Notes: generated from the letters alone by a model not told the origin. 63,430 nt of DNA from Bacteroidales bacterium (GCA_024400815.1 JAKSMD010000004.1:1-63430), one strand, 5' to 3'. Counted from the stretch's first letter, positions 1 to 8,467 are shown. Numbers and translations: made by a program.

Positions 1-121
1 TATTTCGATAACCAGCTGGTTCTCTTTTAGTTGCTTATATCGAACTCACGTTAATCTATATTTCAAAATCTTGATTCCTCGGTAGCTAAAGTATAATTGA
101 GTAGGACTCAAAAAACAGTGG

Positions 122-129
122 CAAAAATA
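122..129 (-). promoter_or_regulatory. Candidate -7 promoter element for a gene left of the window
   Basis: The minus strand reads TATTTTTG here, matching the Bacteroidetes -7 consensus TANNTTTG. No minus-strand ATG occurs between it and base 1, so the gene it would serve begins outside the window. Motif match only. Confidence 0.35.
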
Positions 130-239
130 CTGCTTTTGCGGAATAATAAATATGTGCTTTCGAAATAATAGACGATATTTCACAAAAGATTTTGGAATGT
201 TATAAAATTTGGCAACTATATATTTGTTGACCTATTAAT

Positions 240-520
240 AACAGAGCATCACGGGGCAGCAGTACCTTCGGCAACCCCAGAGGGGTTGAATCTCTGTAAC
301 CCGGGTAAGACCGTAAAGGCAATGGGGGGGCGCAATCTGGAGAGGAATGGCGACGTACGGAGGTGGCGGCGCGGGATGGCGTGCGCCGAAGAACCACACT
401 TGCTGTCGCTGCCTTTCTGGAAAGCAAATAAAAGCAAATCGGAAGCGAATAGAGCCCACGACCTATGCGATGGAGGACCGCGGCAGCGATTGAAGCACAT
501 TTACTTGCGTGCGGGTGGGG
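240..520. other. GC-rich gene-free stretch with REP-like hairpin
   Basis: This part of the leading gene-free region is clearly richer in G and C than the AT-rich DNA on both sides. It opens with a perfect 7-bp stem (272-278 with 282-288, loop of 3) of the form CAACCCC/GGGGTTG, which resembles dispersed hairpin elements I associate with Bacteroidales intergenic DNA. The short reading frames on both strands have arginine- and serine-rich translations without domain character, so I do not call a gene. A structured RNA or decayed repeat is possible, but I recognise no known RNA family: no tRNA, RNase P, SRP or tmRNA motif is visible. Confidence 0.35.
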
Positions 521-552
521 AATGAATAATGAACAATGAACAATGAATAATG
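521..552. repeat. Heptamer tandem repeat (AATGAAY, about 4.6 copies)
   Basis: Consecutive units are AATGAAT, AATGAAC, AATGAAC, AATGAAT and a partial AATGG. It is one of several 7-bp-period arrays in the spacers of this window, each with a different word. Confidence 0.85.
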
Positions 553-686
553 GTGTGGGTGGGCAGCAAGTTAGTGCAAAAAGCGCGACGGCACGGCGTT
601 GGAATGTGGGGTGGCGGTGCCGGGCCGCCCAAATCTATAAAATCAAAAAAAACGGGTCAACAAGTATATAGTTGCATAAAATTTAC

Positions 687-694
687 TATTTTTG
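687..694 (+). promoter_or_regulatory. -7 promoter element of the Fur-family gene
   Basis: TATTTTTG followed by C matches TANNTTTG and lies 37 bases before the ATG at 732. An in-frame ATG at 672 lies upstream of this element, so transcription from here supports the start at 732. Confidence 0.6.
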
Positions 695-731
695 CATCTG
701 TTTTAATTTTGTAATCAGTACAAATTTCTAT

Positions 732-1157
732 ATGGAAAAAGTACAGGAATATCTGATGTCCAAGGGGATTCGTCCTTCTCCTCAGCGCATTGCAATTATG
801 AACTATTTGCTCGACAATTGCAATCACCCTACGGTAGAGGCCGTATACGATGCGCTTCATACTTCTATGCCGACATTGTCGAAGACAACGGTTTACAATA
901 CTTTGAAACTGTTTGAAGAAAAGAAGGTAGTGCAGCTATTGAATATTGATGAGAGAAATGTCCGTTTGGATGCCACGATGGAGCCCCACGCGCACTTTCA
1001 ATGTATGCGTTGTGGGAAGATATTTGATGTGTCTGTGAAAAATGGCGGTAAGATGGCCGAACTTTTGAGAATGAATGAAATGACGGGCTTTGAGGTGCAG
1101 CAGACGCAAATTTATTACAAAGGGATTTGTCCGCATTGCCAATCTGAAAAAGAATAA
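732..1157 (+). CDS. Fur-family transcriptional regulator, PerR-like
   Basis: A 141-residue Fur-superfamily repressor. The N-terminal half is a winged helix ([15 protein letters not shown], then [14 protein letters not shown] as recognition helix). The C-terminal half has metal-binding residues (HAHFQC) and two CxxC pairs (CMRC and CPHC) typical of the structural zinc site. The start at 732 is preferred because the upstream ATG at 672 precedes the promoter and would add an atypical hydrophobic tail. It is followed 41 bases later by rubrerythrin, a classic PerR target, so a peroxide sensor is the most likely role. Fur or Zur specificity cannot be excluded from sequence alone. Confidence 0.88.
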   Translation: MEKVQEYLMSKGIRPSPQRIAIMNYLLDNCNHPTVEAVYDALHTSMPTLSKTTVYNTLKLFEEKKVVQLLNIDERNVRLDATMEPHAHFQCMRCGKIFDVSVKNGGKMAELLRMNEMTGFEVQQTQIYYKGICPHCQSEKE

Positions 1158-1198
1158 CAATAATCAATTTAATACATAACACTTTAAAAAAGAAAATT

Positions 1199-1855
1199 AT
1201 GACAAAGTACAAATGCAAAGTTTGCGGCGAAATTTTTGAAGTCGCTGATGGACAGGAAGCTGTATGTCCTCGTTGCCGTAAGTCTGGTAACGACTTGGAA
1301 GTTGTAACGGAAACGAAGTCCAATCCGTATGCTGGCACGCAAACGGAAAAGAATTTGGAAGCCGCTTTTGCCGGTGAATCTCAAGCCAGAAATAAGTACA
1401 CTTATTTCGCATCCAAAGCCAAGAAAGAGGGTTACGAGCAAATCGCAGCTCTTTTCTTGCAAACGGCTGACAATGAAAAAGAGCACGCTAAAATGTGGTT
1501 CAAGGAATTGAATGGCATAGGCGACACTGCAGAAAACCTGGCTGCTGCCGCTGCTGGCGAAAACTACGAATGGACCGATATGTACGAAGGTTTTGCAAAG
1601 ACTGCAGAAGCTGAAGGCTTTGCTGAATTAGCTAAGAAATTCCGCCTGGTGGCTGCTATTGAAAAACGCCACGAGGAACGCTATCGCGCTTTATTGAAGA
1701 ATGTGGAAACCGCTCAAGTATTTGAAAAGAGCGAAGTTAAGGTTTGGGAATGCCGCAACTGCGGTCATATCGTAGTGGGCACCAAAGCACCCGAAGTTTG
1801 CCCTACTTGTGCTCATCCGCAATCCTATTTTGAAATTCACCTCGAAAACTACTAA
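1199..1855 (+). CDS. rbr: Rubrerythrin with rubredoxin-like domains at both ends
   Basis: A 218-residue non-haem iron peroxidase that reduces hydrogen peroxide in the cytoplasm of anaerobes. Residues 1-40 hold a CxxC...CxxC rubredoxin-like knuckle (CKVC, CPRC). Residues 45-165 form the four-helix ferritin-like diiron domain with the ligand motifs [18 protein letters not shown] and [10 protein letters not shown]. Residues 175-218 are a C-terminal rubredoxin domain (CRNC, CPTC). The usual rubrerythrin carries only the C-terminal rubredoxin; the extra N-terminal one is a known but less common layout. It lies directly downstream of the PerR-like gene and is probably co-transcribed with it and repressed by it. 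Confidence 0.95.
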   Translation: MTKYKCKVCGEIFEVADGQEAVCPRCRKSGNDLEVVTETKSNPYAGTQTEKNLEAAFAGESQARNKYTYFASKAKKEGYEQIAALFLQTADNEKEHAKMWFKELNGIGDTAENLAAAAAGENYEWTDMYEGFAKTAEAEGFAELAKKFRLVAAIEKRHEERYRALLKNVETAQVFEKSEVKVWECRNCGHIVVGTKAPEVCPTCAHPQSYFEIHLENY

Positions 1856-1877
1856 TCGTTATTGAGACGAAATGAAT

Positions 1878-1909
1878 AAAGCGGGACCGATCAACATCGG
1901 CCCCGCTTT
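1878..1909 (+). terminator. Hairpin terminator after rubrerythrin
   Basis: AAAGCGGG(a)CCGAT, a four-base loop, then ATCGG(c)CCCGCTTT. It sits 20 bases after the stop codon and ends in a short T tract. Confidence 0.75.
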
Positions 1910-1979
1910 GTGTTTTGCGCAGAACATCACCTTTGTTTAGGGCAGCTCAACGCTGGCGACCCAAAGGCATGTCAAATCA

Positions 1980-3206
1980 TCATTCGTCATAATATTTCCT
2001 CCACTCATCAAATGCGCCATTCCACCGTTTGCTTCTGAGTTTGCGTAATTGGGCAAAACGTTGGGGCAGATGATGATACAAATAGATGTAATCGTCAAAG
2101 ACCGCTTCGGCCAATTCTCCATCCACATACTCTCCCATACGCATATAGGCTTCCAACACGTTCGTGCTGTCGGTCGCCGCGTACTTACGAATAATTTCTG
2201 TGGGATCAAAAGGCTTGGTGGTATCTTCTTCTATTTCAACAATATCGTAATAAATACTCATCTCCAATTCACTGGATGGGATGATATCGCAAAGTGCTGC
2301 GGCAGTGATTTCCTCTTTGGGTGTACGCAACAATGCTCGCAGTCGCGTGGCATAGGGCGTGGTGTAATCTTGAATATGCATCCACCACGTTTCATCCACT
2401 TCATTGAGTTTTCGAAGGGAGTCATATTGTGGCGTCCCCCAATGTGCATACAAAAGTTCATCATAAAGTTTCCACCCAAAATCAACATATTTTTCATGGG
2501 GATAGAACTCTGCAACTCCCGTATCAAGTGCTTCGGAGTCCGGAATGCGAAAGTCGCCCCAGTTGCATTTTTCCTTTTGTTTCAAATCGTACGATGTCCA
2601 GGTACCTTCGTACTGGTTGTTGCAGTAGCCGTCGGCAACAGCCCAAAAGGCATCATAGTAATATCGTCCGTGACGCCTGGCATAGTCGAAAGAGGCCCGT
2701 CCGGATAGAATGCCGGCACCCGCGCAGTTGGTGTCTTCGTTGAAAACATAATGGGCAAAGATGGTACCTTCTTCTTCCGCTAATTCGGGAAATTCCCAAT
2801 CTTTGTATGTAGTAGCGGAATCCAGTACGATATGCCCGGAGAAATAGCGGATAGTATCGCGGCATCGCGTGTATCCGTTCACCAGATAGTCGCCGTTACC
2901 GAGATGTTTCACGTTGTTGTAATGGATATAGAATCTTTGAAAATTGGGGCCACGATAGCCAATAGGTTCTATATGGCCGAATTTAATGAGGCACAAAGAA
3001 TCTTCGGCAGCGTAAGTATTTGTGCTGTCAATCCATATTTCGGATTCCATAAACACCGTGTCGTGGCAGATGATGGATTGCGAGAGATCCGCTTGTCGAA
3101 GCTGTTGAATGGTGACGTCTTGAGCCTTAGGCTGTTGGCACGCTATTAGGACCAGCAGGAAAGGCAGTATGGCTGGGACGAAATGTGGGAATAGCTTGTG
3201 GTTCAT
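1980..3206 (-). CDS. Putative lipoprotein of unknown function
   Basis: A 408-residue protein with a lipoprotein signal peptide ending in a lipobox (LVLIAC, Cys near residue 23), so it is probably anchored in the envelope. The mature part is rich in aromatic and acidic residues (repeated Trp, Tyr, Asp, Glu) and I recognise no catalytic motif or Pfam-like pattern. It stands alone: the next minus-strand gene upstream, the GNAT, has its own promoter. A -7 element lies at 3236-3243. Confidence 0.75.
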   Translation of the reverse strand: MNHKLFPHFVPAILPFLLVLIACQQPKAQDVTIQQLRQADLSQSIICHDTVFMESEIWIDSTNTYAAEDSLCLIKFGHIEPIGYRGPNFQRFYIHYNNVKHLGNGDYLVNGYTRCRDTIRYFSGHIVLDSATTYKDWEFPELAEEEGTIFAHYVFNEDTNCAGAGILSGRASFDYARRHGRYYYDAFWAVADGYCNNQYEGTWTSYDLKQKEKCNWGDFRIPDSEALDTGVAEFYPHEKYVDFGWKLYDELLYAHWGTPQYDSLRKLNEVDETWWMHIQDYTTPYATRLRALLRTPKEEITAAALCDIIPSSELEMSIYYDIVEIEEDTTKPFDPTEIIRKYAATDSTNVLEAYMRMGEYVDGELAEAVFDDYIYLYHHLPQRFAQLRKLRSKRWNGAFDEWRKYYDE

Positions 3207-3235
3207 AATGGAGTTTGATTAAAAATTGTGGGTGG

Positions 3236-3243
3236 CAAAAATA
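3236..3243 (-). promoter_or_regulatory. -7 promoter element of the lipoprotein gene at 1980-3206
   Basis: Reads TATTTTTG then CCACC on the minus strand, 29 bases before the ATG at 3206. Confidence 0.6.
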
Positions 3244-3254
3244 AAAAATTTTCA

Positions 3255-3785
3255 TTACCGATTCCTTATTTTCATCACGCGCACTTTCTTGTCTCTGCCT
3301 ACTAAGAGCTTGGGACATTCAGTTTCGATGTCGCAGTCGGTGAATCCGCACTTCTCCATCACTCTGCGGGATGCGGGATTGTCGATGAAGTAGTCGCCCC
3401 AGAGTGTGGCAAAGCCCTTTTCGCAGAAACAGTATTCCACTACGGCGTGCAGGGCTTCGGTACAGATACCTTTGTTCCAATGGGGTGCGCCGACCCAATA
3501 GCCGACTTCGGCTTCGTTTTCGTCAATGGGGATGTTGCTGGCTTCCTGCGGCAGATAACCGACACAGCCAATGGGTTCGTCAGTCTCCAATAGCACAATG
3601 GCCCACATGCCTTCGCCGTGGAAGATGGTGCGGATAAATTCCAAGCTTTCGGCTTCGCTTTGGTGCGGTGGCCAGCCCGCGCGCGGTCCGACTTCCGTAT
3701 CGGAAGCATATTTGAACAATGCCGGCGCGTCGTTTTCGCGCCAGGGACGGAGTAACAGTCTTTCGGTTTTAATTTGAGTTTCCAT
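3255..3785 (-). CDS. GNAT-family N-acetyltransferase (RimJ/RimL-like)
   Basis: A 176-residue acetyltransferase of the RimJ/RimL branch. The opening TERLLLRPW, the AEVGYWVGAPHWNKGICTEA stretch in the position of the acetyl-CoA loop, and NPASRRVMEKCGF near the end are the family's usual signatures. The substrate (protein N-terminus, small amine or antibiotic) cannot be told. The frame opens at 3797, but METQIKTERL at 3785 fits the family N-terminus better and follows a -7 element at 3806-3813. Confidence 0.88.
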   Translation of the reverse strand: METQIKTERLLLRPWRENDAPALFKYASDTEVGPRAGWPPHQSEAESLEFIRTIFHGEGMWAIVLLETDEPIGCVGYLPQEASNIPIDENEAEVGYWVGAPHWNKGICTEALHAVVEYCFCEKGFATLWGDYFIDNPASRRVMEKCGFTDCDIETECPKLLVGRDKKVRVMKIRNR

Positions 3786-3805
3786 AATGGCGAGCAATCT
3801 GTTTG

Positions 3806-3813
3806 CAAAAGTA
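3806..3813 (-). promoter_or_regulatory. -7 promoter element of the GNAT gene
   Basis: Reads TACTTTTG on the minus strand, 20 bases before the ATG at 3785. Confidence 0.55.
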
Positions 3814-3838
3814 CGCTTTTTTTATTTTTTGCAAGTTA

Positions 3839-4462
3839 TTATACAGAGATCGTCCGTATCGTTTCCTGCAGCTTTTCCAAGAAACTTGCCGCATCCATAC
3901 CGTCCATCTGCACGTGATGGAATTGGAAAGAAACGGGCACCACTATTTTCCACAAATGCTTTCGATACTTTCCCCACATCACCATAGGATTGCTGAATAA
4001 TTCCGTGTATTGGTTGACAATGCAATCGAGCTCAGTGGCCGGCATCGTGGAGGTGCCGATGACCATGTCGTCTTCACGGAAGGAACTTTCGCAGTTCTCG
4101 GCCACTGATTTCGTCAACTCCAGATAGTCGCGATTGAACTGCTGCAGGTCGTCGGTGACGTGGATGTCGCAGGAATTGATGCCGCCCTGCCGATTGGGCA
4201 CGATGACATTGACAGCCAACGTATCGTATTGCAACATTTTGTCTTTTTGCGGCAGCAGATAGAATTCCCTGATGGCACTGGCCGCCTGACCGATGCAGTA
4301 GCACATTAGCATATTGAGTTTTAGATTCTTTTTCTTACTTATTCGCACCAAATGACGGATGTCGAAGGTCTTGGTCAGCGTGACCATCGGCATAGGCGAT
4401 TTCATCCAAAGTTCAAAGGCTTTGGCGCGAGGAGTGGTTTGAGGATCAATGGTTTGTGTCAT
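3839..4462 (-). CDS. CatA-like acetyltransferase
   Basis: A 207-residue member of the chloramphenicol acetyltransferase family. The catalytic HHxxxDG signature is present as HHVQMDG near the C-terminus, and the length matches classical CAT subunits. Bacteroidetes carry many chromosomal CatA-like proteins that are not proven resistance genes, so the acceptor is unknown. The start at 4462 (MTQTIDP) is chosen because it makes a 4-base ATGA overlap with the stop of the upstream DUF4491 gene, typical of translational coupling. An in-frame ATG at 4489 also exists. Confidence 0.82.
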   Translation of the reverse strand: MTQTIDPQTTPRAKAFELWMKSPMPMVTLTKTFDIRHLVRISKKKNLKLNMLMCYCIGQAASAIREFYLLPQKDKMLQYDTLAVNVIVPNRQGGINSCDIHVTDDLQQFNRDYLELTKSVAENCESSFREDDMVIGTSTMPATELDCIVNQYTELFSNPMVMWGKYRKHLWKIVVPVSFQFHHVQMDGMDAASFLEKLQETIRTISV

Positions 4463-4743
4463 TTCGATGCTGTTTTTTTCGGAAACCAACCTTTTTCAAC
4501 TCTTTTTTTCTGCTGGAAAAGTTCAAGTATGCTCCAAAAACAGGAAAAGGCAAAGATGCCAAGAAGGATGGAGGCCTGTATGTTTTTGACGCACAGAGAT
4601 GCTATTACTCCGATAAGACCGACAAGGGCGAACATCCACCAGCATTTGGTGCCGAGATGATATTCTGCTTTAATGACAATCGGATGGAAAAGTCCGATGA
4701 GCATAAAACTTGCGAGTCCGATGATGATGCCAGAGAAATTCAT
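4459..4743 (-). CDS. DUF4491 small membrane protein
   Basis: A 94-residue protein with about three hydrophobic segments. It matches what I know of the Bacteroidetes family DUF4491: GLFHPIVIKAEY near residue 20, a CWWMF stretch, and a tail ending GWFPK. No function is known. It is the first gene of a two-gene unit with the CatA-like gene (ATGA overlap). The frame is open to 4788, but MNFSGIIIGLASF at 4743 is the family N-terminus and the -7 element lies at 4778-4785, between the two. Confidence 0.8.
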   Translation of the reverse strand: MNFSGIIIGLASFMLIGLFHPIVIKAEYHLGTKCWWMFALVGLIGVIASLCVKNIQASILLGIFAFSCFWSILELFQQKKRVEKGWFPKKTASK

Positions 4744-4777
4744 GAGGATCGTTGTATTTTTTTCAATATATTTTTTG

Positions 4778-4785
4778 CAAAAATA
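4778..4785 (-). promoter_or_regulatory. -7 promoter element of the DUF4491/CatA unit
   Basis: TATTTTTG on the minus strand, 34 bases before the DUF4491 ATG. Confidence 0.6.
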
Positions 4786-4862
4786 CAATTTTTGAAATTT
4801 TGTACTTCAGGAAAATAATTAAGGCTTTAATATGCGAGTATTATTATTTGTCATTGTTTTTT

Positions 4863-4870
4863 TATTTTTG
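4863..4870 (+). promoter_or_regulatory. -7 promoter element of the S37-like peptidase gene
   Basis: TATTTTTG followed by CATCG, 62 bases before the ATG at 4933. Confidence 0.55.
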
Positions 4871-4932
4871 CATCGTTTTTTAACGACAAGTAACATATTT
4901 CTTTTATTGTAAAAAAAAAGCATTAATAAGCA

Positions 4933-6237
4933 ATGAAAAATAGATTTCCGCATTTAATATGGATGTTGCTGATATTGGTGGTTGTGGTCACCAGTTGTCA
5001 TAAGCCCGAAGGAGAATGGGTGGATCAATTCGCTGGCGATTTGAGCAAACTGCCCAATGTTGTTTCTGTGGTACGAGAAGAAAGTCCTGACTTTGCCGTC
5101 AAATTCAAAGTCTTTTTTGAGCAGCCCATCGACCACGACCATCCAAGTGCAGGTACTTTTAAGCAGCTGGTCTATGTGTGCCTTGAGCATCCCGACAGTT
5201 TGAACGTTTTAATCACGGAAGGATATTATGCTTTTGATGCTCGGTCGCCGCACGAATTGACCACTATGTTTCACGGCAACCAGATTGTGGTGGAACATCG
5301 TTATTATGGGGAATCTACCATCAATGACCCTGATTTTCGTTACAATGACGCGGAGAATTCGTGCGATGACCTCCATGCTATTGTTATGGAACTCAAATCT
5401 CTCCTTTCCGGGAAATGGGTTTCTACCGGGCGCAGCAAGAGCGGCCTGACCTGCAATATGTACCGTGCTTATTATCCCTACGATGTGGATGTTACAGTCC
5501 CTTACGGTTCTCCTTTCTGCCAAAGTCGTTATGATAATCGTGTGGCGCAAGCGTTGAAGACTACCATTGGCACTCCGGAGGCGCGTGCCAAAGTGACTGC
5601 CTTCCAACGCGAAGTGCTGAGTCGCCGCGAGGTGATGGCGCGCAAATGGGATTCCACGGCCACAGCCCAAGGCGTTCAACTCAAGCTCACTGCTGACAAA
5701 ATGTTAGATATCAATATGATGGACTTCAAAGTCGGTTTTTGGCAATTTGGGTTCGATGTCAATGATATTCCTGAACCCACTGCCTCCGATGATGAGATTT
5801 TCAACTATCTGATTTCCATATCAGGTCCCGATGCCTGGGATCTCAATTATGATGTGAACAAGTATTATACCGAAGCTTATAAGGAGTTGGGTCACTATGC
5901 TTTGCCCACCGACGGCATTGAGGATTTATTGGTGGTGGATGATTATATTCTCCAGGATTTTCTGAAATATGCCTTTGTCCCCGATGGCGTTCCCAACACC
6001 TTTTCAACGGCTATGCACCAGAAGGTGGATGCGTTTCTGCGCCAAACGGATGCCAAGTACATATTCATTTACGGCGGTTGGGATCCTTGGTGTTATGTGG
6101 GTATCGGTCCGGAATATGTGCGGAGCAACATCCATCGCTATGTCCTGCCAACGGGTGCTCATCACACAAACATCTCCAACTTTGACCCGGCCACGCAGGC
6201 TGAAATCAAGGGGCTTTTAGAGAAGTGGTTGAGGTAG
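4933..6237 (+). CDS. S37/S28-type serine peptidase, lipoprotein
   Basis: A 434-residue secreted peptidase. An N-terminal signal with lipobox (VVTSC, Cys near 22) places it on a membrane facing the periplasm or outside. Motifs fit the alpha/beta-hydrolase peptidase clan: VVEHRYYGES, the nucleophile elbow GRSKSG (Ser about 165), the acid in GGWDPW and the histidine in GAHHTN near the C-terminus. This pattern matches the PS-10/S37 tripeptidyl aminopeptidase group common in Bacteroidetes, which release peptides from the N-terminus of oligopeptides. Family assignment is strong; cleavage specificity is inferred. Confidence 0.82.
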   Translation: MKNRFPHLIWMLLILVVVVTSCHKPEGEWVDQFAGDLSKLPNVVSVVREESPDFAVKFKVFFEQPIDHDHPSAGTFKQLVYVCLEHPDSLNVLITEGYYAFDARSPHELTTMFHGNQIVVEHRYYGESTINDPDFRYNDAENSCDDLHAIVMELKSLLSGKWVSTGRSKSGLTCNMYRAYYPYDVDVTVPYGSPFCQSRYDNRVAQALKTTIGTPEARAKVTAFQREVLSRREVMARKWDSTATAQGVQLKLTADKMLDINMMDFKVGFWQFGFDVNDIPEPTASDDEIFNYLISISGPDAWDLNYDVNKYYTEAYKELGHYALPTDGIEDLLVVDDYILQDFLKYAFVPDGVPNTFSTAMHQKVDAFLRQTDAKYIFIYGGWDPWCYVGIGPEYVRSNIHRYVLPTGAHHTNISNFDPATQAEIKGLLEKWLR

Positions 6238-6242
6238 GAACA

Positions 6243-6292
6243 ACCTATTTTAGGCTGCCTAATTTAGGCAAAAATTTTGACCTAAAATAGGT
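6243..6292. terminator. Nested inverted repeat between convergent genes
   Basis: A perfect 12-bp outer repeat (ACCTATTTTAGG at 6243-6254 with its complement at 6281-6292) encloses a second 7-bp repeat (TGCCTAA/TTAGGCA, 6256-6270) and an AAAATTTT core. It lies between the convergent peptidase and DUF3267 genes and could terminate both transcripts, although it is AT-rich and lacks a GC-rich stem. Confidence 0.5.
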
Positions 6293-6305
6293 AATAATTC
6301 TATTA

Positions 6306-6341
6306 AGTTCACCTTAACTCAGTTCACTGCTCACAGTTCAT
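6306..6341. repeat. Degenerate heptamer repeat (AGTTCAC-like)
   Basis: AGTTCAC occurs at 6306 and 6321, followed by TGCTCAC and AGTTCAT at 7-base spacing. It resembles the clearer heptamer arrays elsewhere in the window but is more decayed. Confidence 0.5.
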
Positions 6342-6357
6342 ATAGTTGTGCAAAGTA

Positions 6358-6933
6358 TTATTCTTTTGCATAAAATGTCTGTTTTGGGCCAGTGTCGTTC
6401 ATTAAAATCGACTTATCCTTATAGCGAACTAAATAGAGGAAAATATCATAGATGTCACCCACACATCCGCTTAAATGAATGCCGAAAAGCAGGGCTATCA
6501 TCAAATGCCAATTGGGAGCATCCACTATACACAAAAGAACTATGAAAAACATTGAAAACAACACTAACGGGGCAGCCAAAGATAGTAAAGCAGTCTTTCT
6601 ATAAACAAAAATATTTGGCACACCACAATAGGCCACCGCCAAGGAAAATCCGTATTTGAGTTTTTGATGTGTGCAAACTTTGTAAACTAATCCGTGTAAC
6701 AGCTCATGCGCAATGATATAGCCTATCATTCCGAGAATAAAAGTCCCTATTATCTTGTCATCTGACATAATATGCAAATTGATAGGGGTGAATACGGAAA
6801 GAATGGCCAAATAAAGTCCTATTATCAATAAAGAAACAAGTGACAATTTTCTCATTGTCTTTTTATCATTTGCATCAATAGCAAACACTTCTACATATCC
6901 TTCAGGAAGACTCTTTTCAAAATTCTTATTCAT
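6358..6933 (-). CDS. DUF3267 putative membrane zinc metalloprotease
   Basis: A 191-residue integral membrane protein with about four hydrophobic segments. The motif HELLHG near residue 95 sits inside a hydrophobic segment and has the HExxH form of zinc peptidases. A later FGIHLSGCVGDIYD stretch has the position of the second metal-binding motif. This is the DUF3267 pattern, related to site-2 (M50) proteases. Its substrate is unknown. It starts 20 bases after the stop of the aldehyde dehydrogenase gene on the same strand, so it is probably co-transcribed with it. Confidence 0.75.
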   Translation of the reverse strand: MNKNFEKSLPEGYVEVFAIDANDKKTMRKLSLVSLLIIGLYLAILSVFTPINLHIMSDDKIIGTFILGMIGYIIAHELLHGLVYKVCTHQKLKYGFSLAVAYCGVPNIFVYRKTALLSLAAPLVLFSMFFIVLLCIVDAPNWHLMIALLFGIHLSGCVGDIYDIFLYLVRYKDKSILMNDTGPKQTFYAKE

Positions 6934-6953
6934 AAACTTATTTCTATTAATAC

Positions 6954-8375
6954 CTACCTCTCAAACCACCGCAGCACTTTCAGTTTCTTCTCTCCAATTT
7001 TTCCGCCGTACGGATGTTCGCGCAGGGGCAGATTGCAGCAGGTTGCGCCCGTCAGCGCGGTGCTCGGGTGCGTAAACTCGCGGAAGCCCCACTCGCCGTG
7101 GTACGCGCCCATGCCGGAGTGGCCTGTGCCGTTGAACGGCACGCCTTTGACCATCAGGTGCACGCACACTTCGTTGATGCAGCCGCCTCCATACTGCAGT
7201 GAACGCATTATTCGGTTGGCCCAGCGCTTGTCTTTCGTAAAAAGATAGAGCGCCAACGGATGCTCGCGTTCCGCAATCATGGCCATCATCTCATCAATCT
7301 CGCTGTCCTTGAACGGCACTATCGGCAACAGCGGACAGAACAGTTCGTGCATCACGATTGGTTCGTCTTTCTGCACAGGATAGATGATGGTTGGGGCGTA
7401 ACGCCGGGTATCTCTGTCGCCTACTCCACCGTAAACAATGCGCTCGCGGTACTCGTCGGCTTCACGCGCACACTTGTCGTAGGCGCTTTCCGTGATGAGT
7501 TTGGGATAGTCTGGATTTTCCAGCGGATGCTCGCCAATCTGGCGGGTAAACTCCGCCTTCAGCGCGTAGATGAACGACTCGGCAATCTCCTCTGCCACGG
7601 CAATCTGGTTGATGTTGATGCAGATTTGTCCGGCATTGCAGAGTTTGAAGAAGGCGATTTTGCGCGCCGCGTCCCGAATGTCGGCATCCTTGCGAACCAC
7701 GCACCAGTTGCCGGTTTCTCCGCCCAGTTCCAATGCCACGGGCGTGAGGTTTTGGGCGGCCTCCGCCAACACGTGTTTGCCCACTGCCGGCGAGCCGGTG
7801 TAGAAGATCTTGTCGAAGCGCTGCGCCAAGCACATATCGGCCACATCGTGACCGCCGTCCACGAGCGTGACGAACTCCGGCGGGAAGACCTCGGCGACGA
7901 ACTTCTTGAGTGCGGCGGTGCAGGCTGCCGACTTGGAACTGGCTTTCACCACCACGGTGTTGCCGCCGCAGATGCTGGCCGCCACCACGCCCAGCGTGAG
8001 CAGTATCGGAAAGTTGAACGGGCTGATGACCAACGTAACGCCGTAGGGCATCTTATAGACTTTGGTAACCAGGCTGGGGAAGCACATAAAGCCGCTGAAG
8101 TGCCGCTCGGGACGTGCCCAGCGTTTCAGTCCGCGAATCATCTCGTTGATTTCCACAATGGTCGGGCCGATGTCGCAGAGGTAGGCCTCCACGGCGCTGC
8201 GCCCGAGGTCCTCGTGCAGGGCGTCTTCAAATTCTTGTTCGTGCGCAGCGACCGCGTCGCGCAATTTCTTCAACTGGCGGATGCGCCAATTCACGTCAAG
8301 GGTTGCGCCCGTGCGGAAGAAGTTCCGCTGTTGGGCAACGATGTTCTGGAGATCATCGTGGGTATAATACATCAT
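6954..8375 (-). CDS. Aldehyde dehydrogenase (class 3-like)
   Basis: A 473-residue NAD(P)-dependent aldehyde dehydrogenase that oxidises aldehydes to carboxylic acids. Visible motifs are the cofactor-binding PYGVTLVISPFNFP, the general-base glutamate in LELGGE, the catalytic cysteine in NAGQICI, and a C-terminal FNGTGHSGMGAYHG typical of the class 3/fatty-aldehyde branch. The frame is open to 8582, but the start at 8375 follows a -7 element at 8396-8403 and removes a cysteine-rich extension with no family equivalent. The gene is noticeably more GC-rich than its neighbours. Confidence 0.9.
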   Translation of the reverse strand: MMYYTHDDLQNIVAQQRNFFRTGATLDVNWRIRQLKKLRDAVAAHEQEFEDALHEDLGRSAVEAYLCDIGPTIVEINEMIRGLKRWARPERHFSGFMCFPSLVTKVYKMPYGVTLVISPFNFPILLTLGVVAASICGGNTVVVKASSKSAACTAALKKFVAEVFPPEFVTLVDGGHDVADMCLAQRFDKIFYTGSPAVGKHVLAEAAQNLTPVALELGGETGNWCVVRKDADIRDAARKIAFFKLCNAGQICININQIAVAEEIAESFIYALKAEFTRQIGEHPLENPDYPKLITESAYDKCAREADEYRERIVYGGVGDRDTRRYAPTIIYPVQKDEPIVMHELFCPLLPIVPFKDSEIDEMMAMIAEREHPLALYLFTKDKRWANRIMRSLQYGGGCINEVCVHLMVKGVPFNGTGHSGMGAYHGEWGFREFTHPSTALTGATCCNLPLREHPYGGKIGEKKLKVLRWFER

Positions 8376-8395
8376 ATAGGGTCGGTTTTGAGGCG

Positions 8396-8403
8396 CGAAA
8401 ATA
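8396..8403 (-). promoter_or_regulatory. -7 promoter element of the aldehyde dehydrogenase gene
   Basis: TATTTTCG on the minus strand, one base from consensus, 20 bases before the ATG at 8375. Confidence 0.5.
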
Positions 8404-8436
8404 CAAGAAAATCTCCTTGCTTTTTCAAAATTCGCA

Positions 8437-8467
8437 TTTGACACTTTGCACAAAAAACATATCTTTG
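8437..8467 (+). promoter_or_regulatory. Full Bacteroidetes-type promoter (-33 and -7)
   Basis: TTTG at 8437-8440, a 19-base spacer, then TATCTTTG at 8460-8467. This is the textbook TTTG-N19-TANNTTTG layout and precedes the ATG at 8513 by 45 bases. It is the best-spaced promoter seen in the window. Confidence 0.7.

Noticed and set aside
200-525. Several 70-83-codon frames on both strands near the start of the window
   Set aside because: They overlap one another, have no promoter word or domain character, and their composition follows the GC-rich spacer.
672-731. Longer start for the Fur-family protein (ATG at 672)
   Set aside because: It lies before the -7 element at 687 and adds a hydrophobic stretch absent from the family.
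3839-4462. Chloramphenicol resistance gene call
   Set aside because: The HHxxxDG motif fixes the family only; chromosomal CatA-like proteins in Bacteroidetes are mostly untested and no mobile element flanks it.
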